Of a stretch of DNA of 5,828 nt, positions 1-4,867 are shown piece by piece. Numbering within the stretch: the stretch's first letter is position 1; each line of letters begins with the position of its first letter. The stretch spans positions 1-5,828 of the forward strand of contig DAOWIN010000107.1 in NCBI GenBank assembly GCA_030640885.1. The letters are read 5' to 3'. Made by a program: the position numbers and the translations under genes. Origin of the DNA: Candidatus Omnitrophota bacterium. GTDB lineage: Bacteria > Omnitrophota > 4484-213. Under the pieces are notes generated by a model. That model saw only the letters and a list, made by a program, of their open reading frames with translations, was not told where the DNA came from and made no database searches.

Positions 1-13
1 ATTAAGACGAAAA

Positions 14-412
14 ATGGTTATAGATAGAAAAGAAGGAGATAGGAAACAGGAATTAGGGGATAGGAGAGAGGAGTTAGGGAATAAGAAGCAGGAGTTAGGA
101 GACAGGAAACAGGAATTAGGGGAAGAAAGAGAAGAGATAGAAAGTAAGGAAGAGAAGAAAGAAGAAAAAGCAGAAGCAGAAACAGAAAAACAGATAAGGG
201 GGGGGGCAGAGAAGCAAGAGAAAGGAATACCTAATAATAAGAAAAAGGAGAAATGGGAGAAACCGCAGTTGATTGTGTTGGTGAGGGGGAAGCCGGAGGA
301 GATGGTGTTACAGGCGTGTAAGAATAATAATTCGATAGAGGGTCCTGGGGCTGCCGTTGATAGCTGTAGCGACATTGAGTGTGACAGCTGTTCTGCTATC
401 GTGTCCTCCTAA
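14..412 (+). CDS. Hypothetical protein: repeat-encoded charged N-terminal half plus Cys-containing C-terminal peptide
   Basis: The frame is open from the left edge of the window, so the ATG at 14 (no Shine-Dalgarno in front) is only the first start visible. The 132-residue product has two unlike halves. Residues 9-36 are four near-identical heptapeptides (DRKQELG, DRREELG, NKKQELG, DRKQELG), followed by Lys/Glu-rich sequence to about residue 79. These encode a DNA heptamer array. From residue 80 the character changes: KWEKPQ, a hydrophobic LIVLV strand, RGKPEE, then QACK, a short Asn/Gly/Pro linker and a tail with DSC, IEC, DSC and final IVSS. Cysteines are at 102, 118, 123 and 126. No ATG, GTG or TTG occurs in frame between codon 1 and the ttg at residue 86. 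No signal peptide or membrane segment is seen. The C-terminal part resembles short Cys-rich putative peptide precursors that I recall from uncultivated anaerobes, but no modification enzyme is in view. I infer a real short-peptide gene with a 5' end overrun by repeats. Function unknown. Confidence 0.5.
   Translation: MVIDRKEGDRKQELGDRREELGNKKQELGDRKQELGEEREEIESKEEKKEEKAEAETEKQIRGGAEKQEKGIPNNKKKEKWEKPQLIVLVRGKPEEMVLQACKNNNSIEGPGAAVDSCSDIECDSCSAIVSS
38..142 (+). repeat. Degenerate heptanucleotide tandem array inside the first ORF
   Basis: The DNA reads as successive 7-mers such as GATAGGA, AACAGGA, ATTAGGG, GATAGGA, GAGAGGA, GTTAGGG, with consensus roughly NNYAGGR. Three heptamers make a 21-nt super-unit, so in one reading frame it gives a 7-residue peptide repeat. 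The best super-units are 38-58, 59-79, 80-100 and 101-121. A decayed fifth covers 122-142. The purine bias continues to about 250 and includes a run of nine G at 198-206. Confidence 0.85.
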
Positions 413-435
413 TTATCTCTTGACAGAAGAGAGTT

Positions 436-540
436 TACAGTCAACAGTCTATAGAAAACAGAGGGCAGAGAAGAAGGAGAAAGGAGATGGGAATTAGGAG
501 AGAGGAGTTAGGGGAAGAAAGAGAAAAGGCAGTAGAGTTA
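436..540 (+). repeat. Intergenic heptanucleotide array related to the one in the first ORF
   Basis: Fifteen consecutive 7-mers can be laid out without a gap: TACAGTC, AACAGTC, TATAGAA, AACAGAG, GGCAGAG and so on to AGAGTTA. Two stretches are identical to the coding array: TAGGAGAGAGGAGTTAGGG at 495-513 matches 61-79, and an 18-nt stretch at 508-525 matches 116-133. The array therefore looks like a mosaic copy of the same repeat family, here in non-coding DNA. Just before it, TCTCTT (416-421) and AAGAGA (427-432) could form a weak hairpin after the stop codon, too short to call a terminator. Confidence 0.8.
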
Positions 541-631
541 AACTATCAGCGAATTTACTAATCTTTTTATTCGTATATCCGTAATGGATTTGTAATTAGT
601 TGATTAAGTAAATTTGTAGAACTAATCCAAA
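541..631. other. AT-rich leader upstream of secG
   Basis: This is the remainder of the 219-bp spacer before secG. It is AT-rich and holds no open frame of note. TTGTAA at 590-595 and TTGATT at 600-605 weakly resemble -35 boxes, but no well-spaced TATAAT-like box accompanies either. No Shine-Dalgarno precedes the secG ATG. A promoter for secG is expected here but I cannot place it. Confidence 0.4.
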
Positions 632-1009
632 ATGACTATATTTTTAATTATTGTTCACATTTTTGTTTGTTTGTTTTTGATTCTGGTAATCCTTTTGCAG
701 GCGGGAAAGGGACAGGGTTTGTCCAATATTTTCGGCGGCGGGGCACAAGAGGTTTTTGGGGCAAAGACCCCTATTTTTTTAGCCAAAGCCACCGCAGTTT
801 GCGCCGCTCTTTTTTTGATAACCTCCATAAGTTTAGCAATTATTTCTAAACATCAGCAAAAGTCAGTAATGGAAAAGGTAGAAGTAGGGAAGAAGCTCCC
901 TGCTAAACAAGAAGCTGTTAATACTAAAGAACAAAAAGCCGAGAAACAAGAAACTAAAGAAACTAAAAATCTTAAAACTAAGGAACTGAAGGATGTAGAA
1001 AACAAGTAA
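632..1009 (+). CDS. secG: Preprotein translocase subunit SecG
   Basis: SecG is the small accessory membrane subunit of the SecYEG channel and helps SecA drive protein export across the inner membrane. The 125-residue product has two hydrophobic helices, about residues 2-23 and 51-71. They are joined by the family's hallmark cytoplasmic loop: LLQAGKGQGL at 21-30, FGGG at 34-37, FGAK at 42-45 and the start of helix 2 with LAKAT at 50-54. After helix 2 comes a Lys/Glu-rich low-complexity tail (about 75-125) including ETKETK. Such variable charged tails are common in SecG. The ATG at 632 starts right before the first helix, as in homologues, although no Shine-Dalgarno is visible upstream. Adjacent genes are not classical secG partners. 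The 110-bp gap with a large inverted repeat suggests it is not tightly coupled to the downstream transporter genes. Confidence 0.95.
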   Translation: MTIFLIIVHIFVCLFLILVILLQAGKGQGLSNIFGGGAQEVFGAKTPIFLAKATAVCAALFLITSISLAIISKHQQKSVMEKVEVGKKLPAKQEAVNTKEQKAEKQETKETKNLKTKELKDVENK

Positions 1010-1012
1010 AAT

Positions 1013-1088
1013 ACGAAACATTCTAACACCTCGCAGGTGTATGAAACTTCTTTCACCTGCGAGGTGAAGAATCTGAGCGAGGTTTCGT
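1013..1088. repeat. Nested inverted repeat between secG and the binding-protein gene
   Basis: The core is a perfect 13-bp inverted repeat: CACCTCGCAGGTG at 1027-1039 and CACCTGCGAGGTG at 1054-1066, with a 14-nt loop. It extends outward through ATTCT (1020-1024) with AGAAT (1068-1072), and then ACGAAAC (1013-1019) with GTTTCGT (1082-1088) across a 9-nt bulge on the right. Each core arm is itself a small palindrome (CACCT, 3-nt loop, AGGTG), so one long stem or two short hairpins are possible. No T-tract follows, so it is not a classical intrinsic terminator. It could be a MITE-like or REP-like element or a structured RNA. I see no clear target-site duplication. Confidence 0.85.
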
Positions 1089-1106
1089 TATGATTCCCCA
1101 GTTTTT

Positions 1107-1112
1107 GATAAT
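1107..1112 (+). promoter_or_regulatory. Possible -10 box (GATAAT) just before the binding-protein ATG
   Basis: GATAAT matches the -10 consensus at five of six positions and ends seven bases before the ATG at 1120. Transcription starting at the usual distance would begin at or next to the start codon, giving a nearly leaderless mRNA, which fits the absence of a Shine-Dalgarno. The -35 region at the proper spacing (around 1084-1089) is poor, so this is tentative. Confidence 0.25.
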
Positions 1113-1119
1113 TTAGAAA

Positions 1120-2772
1120 ATGAGCATTTTTTCTCCCCCGAAGAGCCTTTTTCGGGGGATTTTTTTAATTCTTATCTTTATCTTCATCTTTACCTTTCCC
1201 TTTCCCTCTACCTCTACCTTTACCTTTCTTTACGCCCAACAAAATCAAAAGGATGAAATTGCCTGCTACGGCGATACGATTGTAGCAGGTTCAATCGGCG
1301 AACCAATAACATTGGTGCCTATTTTAGCCGCAGACAGCGCTTCCCAAAACATTGTCGGTTTAATTTTTAACGGCTTAGTGAAATACGATAAGGATATTAA
1401 TTTAATTGGGGATTTAGCCGAAAGATGGAAAATCTCCGATGATGGTCTTGAGATAACCTTTTATCTACGCAAGGGAGTAAAATGGCAGGATGGGGCGTCT
1501 TTTACAGCAAGGGATGTTTTATTTACTTATGAAAAACTAATTGACCCCCAAACAAAAACGCCTTATAGCGGGGATTTTAAGAAAGTAAAGGATTTCAAGC
1601 TAATTGATGATTACACAATCAAAATAACCTACGAAGAACCCTTTGCTCCAGCTTTAGTCAGCTGGGGAATGCTGATTATGCCGGCGCATCTGTTGAAAAA
1701 TGAAGAAGACTTTAGAAAATTTAGCCGTCGGCCTGTTGGTACGGGTCCCTATAAATTTGTCCAATGGGAGACGGGCGGTAGAGTTGTTTTAGAGGCGAAC
1801 CCTGAGTATTGGGAGGGTCGTCCTTATATTGATAGATATATCTCCTCTGTAATACCGGATCAATCTACACTCTTTTTGGAATTAAGAAATCGCAGTTTAG
1901 ATTATATTGGCTTAACCCCGCTTCAATATCAGCGTCAGACAGAAACCAAATTCTTCAAGCAAAACTTTCGCAAGTATAAATACCCCAGTTTTGGTTATAC
2001 CTATATTGGCTGGAATCTACGCAACCCAAGATTTAAAACCAAAGAGATAAGAGAAGCGATAAATTATGCCATTGACAAGGAAGAAATTATCAAGGGTGTC
2101 CTTTTGGGTTTAGGAAAGCTTTGCACAGGTCCGTTTGTCCCCAATTCCTGGGCTTATAATTCTGATGTTGAAGCTGTGTCTTATAATCCACAAAAGGCAA
2201 GAGAGTTGTTAGCCGAGGTTGGTTGGGAGAAGAAAAATAAGCAGGGGTTTTTGGTTAAAAATGGCAAGCAGTTTGAATTTACTCTCTTAACTAATCAAGG
2301 GAACGAACAGCGGCGCAAGTGCGCCGAGATTATTCAGCAGAGATTAAAGCAGGTAGGCATAAAGGTAAATATAAAAATATTAGAATGGGGATGTTTTTTG
2401 GATATTATTGATAAGCGGCAATTTGAGGCAGTGCTTTTGGGGTGGGGTCTTTCCCGCGACCCTGATTGTTATGATATTTTTCATTCCTCCAAGACCGGCC
2501 CCAAAGAGTTTAATTTTGTTTCTTACAAAAATGAACAGGTTGATGAACTTTTAGAAAAGGGAAGGAAAATATTTCCAGTTGAGAAAAGAAAAGCCATCTA
2601 TCAAAAAATTCATAGATTGATACATAATGACCAACCCTATACCTTTCTTTATGTCCCTGATGCTTTACCTATAATTGACGTCCGTTTTCAGGGGATTGAA
2701 CCGAGTATCAACGGGATTAGTCATAACTTTATTAAATGGTGGGTGGCGGAAGAGAGACAGAGATACAAATAA
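1120..2772 (+). CDS. Periplasmic peptide-binding protein of an ABC importer (SBP family 5, DppA/OppA type)
   Basis: This protein captures the ligand, probably a short peptide, in the periplasm and delivers it to the permease encoded downstream. The 550-residue product has a basic, hydrophobic N-terminus and a likely signal peptidase I site after LYA, between residues 39 and 40. There is no lipobox cysteine. Family-5 landmarks follow in order: GLVKYD (85-90), LAERWKISDDGLEITFYLRK (99-118), GVKWQDG (119-125), FTARDVLFTYE (128-138), the signature VGTGPYKFVQW (206-216), ANPEYWEGRPYID (226-238), YIGWNLRNP (295-303), REAINYAID (311-319), YNPQKARELL (355-364) and QRLKQVGIKVNI (407-418). Length is normal for the family. 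Family 5 also binds nickel, heme or sugars, and the ligand cannot be read from sequence. The ATG at 1120 is the only sensible start, yet it lacks a Shine-Dalgarno and a terminator-like hairpin begins 14 nt downstream of it. It heads the transporter cluster. Confidence 0.93.
   Translation: MSIFSPPKSLFRGIFLILIFIFIFTFPFPSTSTFTFLYAQQNQKDEIACYGDTIVAGSIGEPITLVPILAADSASQNIVGLIFNGLVKYDKDINLIGDLAERWKISDDGLEITFYLRKGVKWQDGASFTARDVLFTYEKLIDPQTKTPYSGDFKKVKDFKLIDDYTIKITYEEPFAPALVSWGMLIMPAHLLKNEEDFRKFSRRPVGTGPYKFVQWETGGRVVLEANPEYWEGRPYIDRYISSVIPDQSTLFLELRNRSLDYIGLTPLQYQRQTETKFFKQNFRKYKYPSFGYTYIGWNLRNPRFKTKEIREAINYAIDKEEIIKGVLLGLGKLCTGPFVPNSWAYNSDVEAVSYNPQKARELLAEVGWEKKNKQGFLVKNGKQFEFTLLTNQGNEQRRKCAEIIQQRLKQVGIKVNIKILEWGCFLDIIDKRQFEAVLLGWGLSRDPDCYDIFHSSKTGPKEFNFVSYKNEQVDELLEKGRKIFPVEKRKAIYQKIHRLIHNDQPYTFLYVPDALPIIDVRFQGIEPSINGISHNFIKWWVAEERQRYK
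1134..1166 (+). terminator. Terminator-like hairpin within the 5' coding region of the binding protein
   Basis: TCCCCCGAA (1134-1142) and TTCGGGGGA (1151-1159) form a perfect 9-bp stem with an 8-nt loop, followed at once by seven T (1160-1166). This is a textbook intrinsic-terminator layout. It lies in codons 5-16 of the binding-protein gene, so it may end secG read-through transcripts, act as an attenuator cleared by ribosomes translating the gene, or be accidental. The sequence fit is strong. The role is inferred. Confidence 0.6.
1176..1229 (+). repeat. Hexanucleotide tandem array encoding part of the signal peptide
   Basis: Nine contiguous 6-mers of the type CTTTAC can be read: CTTTAT, CTTCAT, CTTTAC, CTTTCC (twice), CTCTAC (twice), CTTTAC, CTTTCT. 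In frame they encode alternating dipeptides (FI, FT, FP, ST), giving residues about 20-37 of the binding protein, the hydrophobic core and end of its signal peptide. Unit length is a multiple of three, so copy-number changes would keep the frame. Confidence 0.85.
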
Positions 2773-2863
2773 GCTGCAAGATGCAAGCTGCAAGCAAGAA
2801 AAAGGAAAAAATCTTAGACTTTAGATTTCTTGCCTGTAGCCTGTCGCTTGTAGCTTGCAGCTT
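2771..2863. repeat. Heptamer-built imperfect hairpin filling the gap between binding protein and dppB
   Basis: The ends are a perfect 10-bp inverted repeat, AAGCTGCAAG (2771-2780) and CTTGCAGCTT (2854-2863). Inner pairings are GCAAGAAA (2794-2801) with TTTCTTGC (2826-2833) and AAATCT (2809-2814) with AGATTT (2823-2828). Both arms are made of 7-nt units: GCTGCAA, GATGCAA, GCTGCAA on the left, and AAGCTGC, AAGCTAC, AAGCGAC, AGGCTAC read on the minus strand on the right. The element overlaps the upstream stop codon and ends two bases before the dppB ATG, leaving no space for a normal ribosome-binding site. Confidence 0.85.
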
Positions 2864-2865
2864 AC

Positions 2866-3834
2866 ATGTTCCCCTATTTTCTAAAACGCATTTTAAACCT
2901 AATCCCTGTTTTTTTAGGGATTACGATTATTAGCTTTGCTATAATCCATCTTGCCCCGGGTAAGCCTTCTTATTTACAGGGAATGGATCCGAGAATATCT
3001 GCCGAAGCGCGTGAACAGTTAGTAAAACTTTATAACCTTGATAAACCAATTTGCGTTCAGTATTTAAATTGGCTAAAAAGGCTTGTTAAGTTAGATTTTG
3101 GGAATTCTTTTACAGACGGGCGAAGGGTTAGCACTCGTATCAAAGAAAGATTACCCATCACTTTGCTGATAAACATTTTGGCAATGGGCGTGATTATTGC
3201 TTTTGCCTTGCCTATTGGCATAATCTCTGCCCTAAAACCCGGCGGGTTATTTGATAAATGGACTACCTTTTTTGTTTTTATAGGATTTTCGCTTCCTGGC
3301 TTTTGGCTTGCTTTACTGTTAATGCTTTTTTTAGGGATAAAACTGAACTGGCTGCCGATTTCAGGAATCAGATCTTTTAACTATGCCCAACTTTCTTTTT
3401 GGGGCAGGGGCTTAGATTTGGCAAAGCATCTAATTTTGCCGATTTCAGTTGCCGCCTTTGGCGGTTTAGCTGGATTTTCGCGTTATGTACGCGGAAATAT
3501 GGTAAATGTGCTTGCTCAGGATTATATTAGAGCGGCTTATGCTCAAGGAATAAGTAAAAAGACGATTATATGCAAATATGCCTTTAAGAATGCCCTTTTG
3601 CCCTTGATTACTATTTTGGGGTTATCTATTCCCGGCTTGATTGGCGGAAGCGTTATTTTTGAATCCATATTCGCCATTCCCGGGATGGGGCGGCTGTTCT
3701 ATAATTCTACAATGGCGCGTGATTACCCAGTGATAATGGGAATATTAGTAATTGGAGCGGCGCTTACCCTGTTGGGAAATCTGCTTGCTGATTTGTGTTA
3801 TGCTTGGGCAGATCCGAGGATAAGGTACAACTGA
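2866..3834 (+). CDS. dppB: Peptide ABC transporter permease, DppB/OppB type
   Basis: This is one of the two inner-membrane channel subunits of the importer (binding-protein-dependent transport family). The 322-residue product begins FPYFLKRILNLIPVFLGI, the conserved start of DppB-type permeases, which fixes the ATG at 2866. LDKPICVQYLNWL (58-70) and LDFGNSF (76-82) are typical of the N-terminal domain. Hydrophobic segments lie at about 9-30, 100-122, 132-157, 183-205, 244-266 and 287-312. The EAA loop that contacts the ATPase is at about 219-243 (DYIRAAYAQGISKKTI and KYAFKNALLP), and FESIFAIPGMGRL (265-277) and YAWADPRIRY (312-321) complete the family pattern. Length is normal. It follows the binding-protein gene after 93 bp of repeat DNA. 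No Shine-Dalgarno is visible, so expression may depend on coupling or on an unusual initiation mode. The Dpp name reflects family and gene order. Substrate is not proven. Confidence 0.94.
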   Translation: MFPYFLKRILNLIPVFLGITIISFAIIHLAPGKPSYLQGMDPRISAEAREQLVKLYNLDKPICVQYLNWLKRLVKLDFGNSFTDGRRVSTRIKERLPITLLINILAMGVIIAFALPIGIISALKPGGLFDKWTTFFVFIGFSLPGFWLALLLMLFLGIKLNWLPISGIRSFNYAQLSFWGRGLDLAKHLILPISVAAFGGLAGFSRYVRGNMVNVLAQDYIRAAYAQGISKKTIICKYAFKNALLPLITILGLSIPGLIGGSVIFESIFAIPGMGRLFYNSTMARDYPVIMGILVIGAALTLLGNLLADLCYAWADPRIRYN

Positions 3835-3858
3835 ACTTTGGCAGAGCCAAAGTTCAGT
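3830..3858 (+). repeat. Perfect 13-bp hairpin overlapping the dppB stop codon
   Basis: ACTGAACTTTGGC (3830-3842) is followed by an AGA loop and its exact reverse complement (3846-3858). The TGA stop of dppB (3832-3834) lies in the left arm. No T-tract follows, so this is better seen as a REP-like hairpin, possibly a 3'-end stabiliser or weak terminator. Confidence 0.85.
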
Positions 3859-3911
3859 AAATCCCAAATCCCAATTTCCAAATCCCAAATAAATCCCAAT
3901 GAACAAATGAC
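3859..3911. repeat. AAATCCC-type heptamer array
   Basis: Successive units AAATCCC, AAATCCC, AATTTCC, AAATCCC, then after a 4-nt interruption AAATCCC, AATGAAC and AAATGAC can be read. It is the first of three different repeat blocks in the dppB-dppC gap and shares only its 7-nt unit length with the others. Confidence 0.8.
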
Positions 3912-3920
3912 CTAAATGGT

Positions 3921-4001
3921 AGCCGCCCAGCAACCAGCCACCCAGACGCCCAGCCGGTAGGCCTAGGGCTGGGAAACTGGGGGTCTGGGGAACTGGGTGC
4001 C
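3921..4001. repeat. CCCAG/CTGGG imperfect inverted repeat
   Basis: The left half carries repeated CCCAG-type units and the right half repeated CTGGG units, so the block folds on itself. CCCAGCC (3949-3955) pairs with GGCTGGG (3967-3973), and CCCAGAC (3941-3947) pairs with GTCTGGG (3983-3989). The centre contains the palindrome TAGGCCTA (3958-3965). Unit spacing is 7-8 nt. It is far more GC-rich than its surroundings and would form a strong RNA hairpin. No gene is supported here. Confidence 0.8.
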
Positions 4002-4008
4002 CCAATGA

Positions 4009-4054
4009 GTTAGAGCAATTAGCAATTAGAAATTTAATAAGTTAGAGTAATTGA
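4009..4054. repeat. GTTAGAG/CAATTAG heptamer array before dppC
   Basis: GTTAGAG (4009-4015) is followed by CAATTAG twice (4016-4029), AAATTTA, and a second GTTAGAG (4041-4047) with TAATTGA (4048-4054). The array runs to three bases before the dppC ATG, so the region where a Shine-Dalgarno should lie is repeat DNA without a GGAG-like core. Confidence 0.65.
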
Positions 4055-4057
4055 ATA

Positions 4058-4867
4058 ATGAAGAATAAACTCATTCTTTCCGGATGCGTGATAATTGCTG
4101 TTTTGATTTTATTAGCTATCTTTGCTCCTTTAATTTCTCCTTACAGTCCTGAAAAGATTGATGTTGAAAATATTTTATCTTCGCCTAATAGGGCGCATAT
4201 TTTAGGCACAGATAGTTTAGGAAGAGACCTGTTTAGCCGAATGGTTTATGGCACGCGGGTTTCTTTACAAGTGGGATTGGTAGCAGTAGGTGTTTCGTTG
4301 ACTATAGGGTTGCTTTTTGGTTCTTTGGCGGGCTATTGCGGGGGTAGGGTTGATAATTTAATAATGCGTTTTGTAGATATAATGCTCTGTTTTCCCAGCT
4401 TTTTTCTGCTTCTGACAATGGTTGCCTTTTTAAAGGCGACAATATTCAATATTATGCTTATAATTGGCTTAACCAGTTGGATGGGGATAGCCCGTCTGGT
4501 GCGGGCAGAGGTTTTGAGTATAAAAGAAAAGGATTTTGTGCGTTATGCAAGCTCAATGGGGTTATCTAATTTTAAGATAGTCGCCAAACACATTTTACCC
4601 AATGCCCTCCCGCCTGTTTTGGTGGCGGCGGTTTTGGGAATGGGCGGAGCAATTTTGACCGAGTCGGCGTTAAGTTTTTTGGGATTAGGGGTGCAGCCGC
4701 CCACGCCAAGTTGGGGAAATATTCTAATGGAGGGAAAATCAGTAATTGATATTGGCTGGTGGCTTACTCTTTTCCCGGGGTTAGCAATTCTGATTACAGT
4801 TTTGGGGTATAATTTGTTGGGAGAGGGGATAAGAGCCACCCGATGCACGCTGCACGCTACAGGCTAG
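4058..4867 (+). CDS. dppC: Peptide ABC transporter permease, DppC/OppC type, with repeat-derived C-terminus
   Basis: This is the second inner-membrane channel subunit, partner of DppB. The 269-residue product starts with a hydrophobic helix (about 6-28) and then LGTDSLGRDLFSRMVYGTRVSL (49-70), the hallmark of DppC-type permeases. Other hydrophobic segments lie at about 72-93, 104-126, 130-148, 182-204 and 235-256. The EAA loop is at about 159-185 (DFVRYASSMGLSNFKI and KHILPNALPP), followed by LTESALSFLGLGVQPPTPSW (200-219). After GYNLLGEGIR (250-259), homologues normally continue with a D-x-LDPR-type ending. Here the protein ends ATRCTLHATG, encoded by TGCACGC-type repeat units. The protein is therefore slightly short and its last ten residues are atypical, probably without loss of the channel core. 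The gap to dppB is 223 bp and to dppD only 9 bp. Confidence 0.93.
   Translation: MKNKLILSGCVIIAVLILLAIFAPLISPYSPEKIDVENILSSPNRAHILGTDSLGRDLFSRMVYGTRVSLQVGLVAVGVSLTIGLLFGSLAGYCGGRVDNLIMRFVDIMLCFPSFFLLLTMVAFLKATIFNIMLIIGLTSWMGIARLVRAEVLSIKEKDFVRYASSMGLSNFKIVAKHILPNALPPVLVAAVLGMGGAILTESALSFLGLGVQPPTPSWGNILMEGKSVIDIGWWLTLFPGLAILITVLGYNLLGEGIRATRCTLHATG
4844..4864 (+). repeat. Heptamer units forming the 3' end of dppC
   Basis: TGCACGC occurs twice in tandem (4844-4857) and is followed by TACAGGC (4858-4864), directly before the TAG stop. In another register this reads ACGCTGC, ACGCTAC, AGGCTAG, close to the AAGCTGC, AAGCTAC, AGGCTAC units of the hairpin at 2771-2863, so it belongs to the same family. 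Confidence 0.7.

Noticed and set aside
253..321. ATG with a nearby AAGGAG in another frame near the Cys peptide
   Set aside because: The spacing between AAGGAG and the ATG is only two bases, and the frame gives just 22 residues ending before the Cys tail. It does not encode the recognisable peptide.
38..540. CRISPR-like array
   Set aside because: The repeats are contiguous degenerate 7-mers without unique spacers of constant length, and no cas gene is present.
853..1056. Reverse-strand open frame over the secG tail
   Set aside because: It mirrors the low-complexity Lys/Glu tail of SecG as Ser/Phe/Leu-rich sequence and ends in the inverted repeat. It is a composition artefact.
2736..2933. 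Short + strand frame bridging the binding protein and dppB
   Set aside because: It is an out-of-frame overlap of two strong genes across a repeat hairpin, with no recognisable motif.
3745..4005. Reverse-strand open frame over the end of dppB and the repeat-filled gap
   Set aside because: Much of it translates CCCAG-type and AAATCCC-type repeats and the opposite strand of dppB. No motif supports a protein.
4543..4848. Reverse-strand open frame across dppC
   Set aside because: It lies wholly inside a clear DppC-type permease and shows no domain, start signal or composition of its own.
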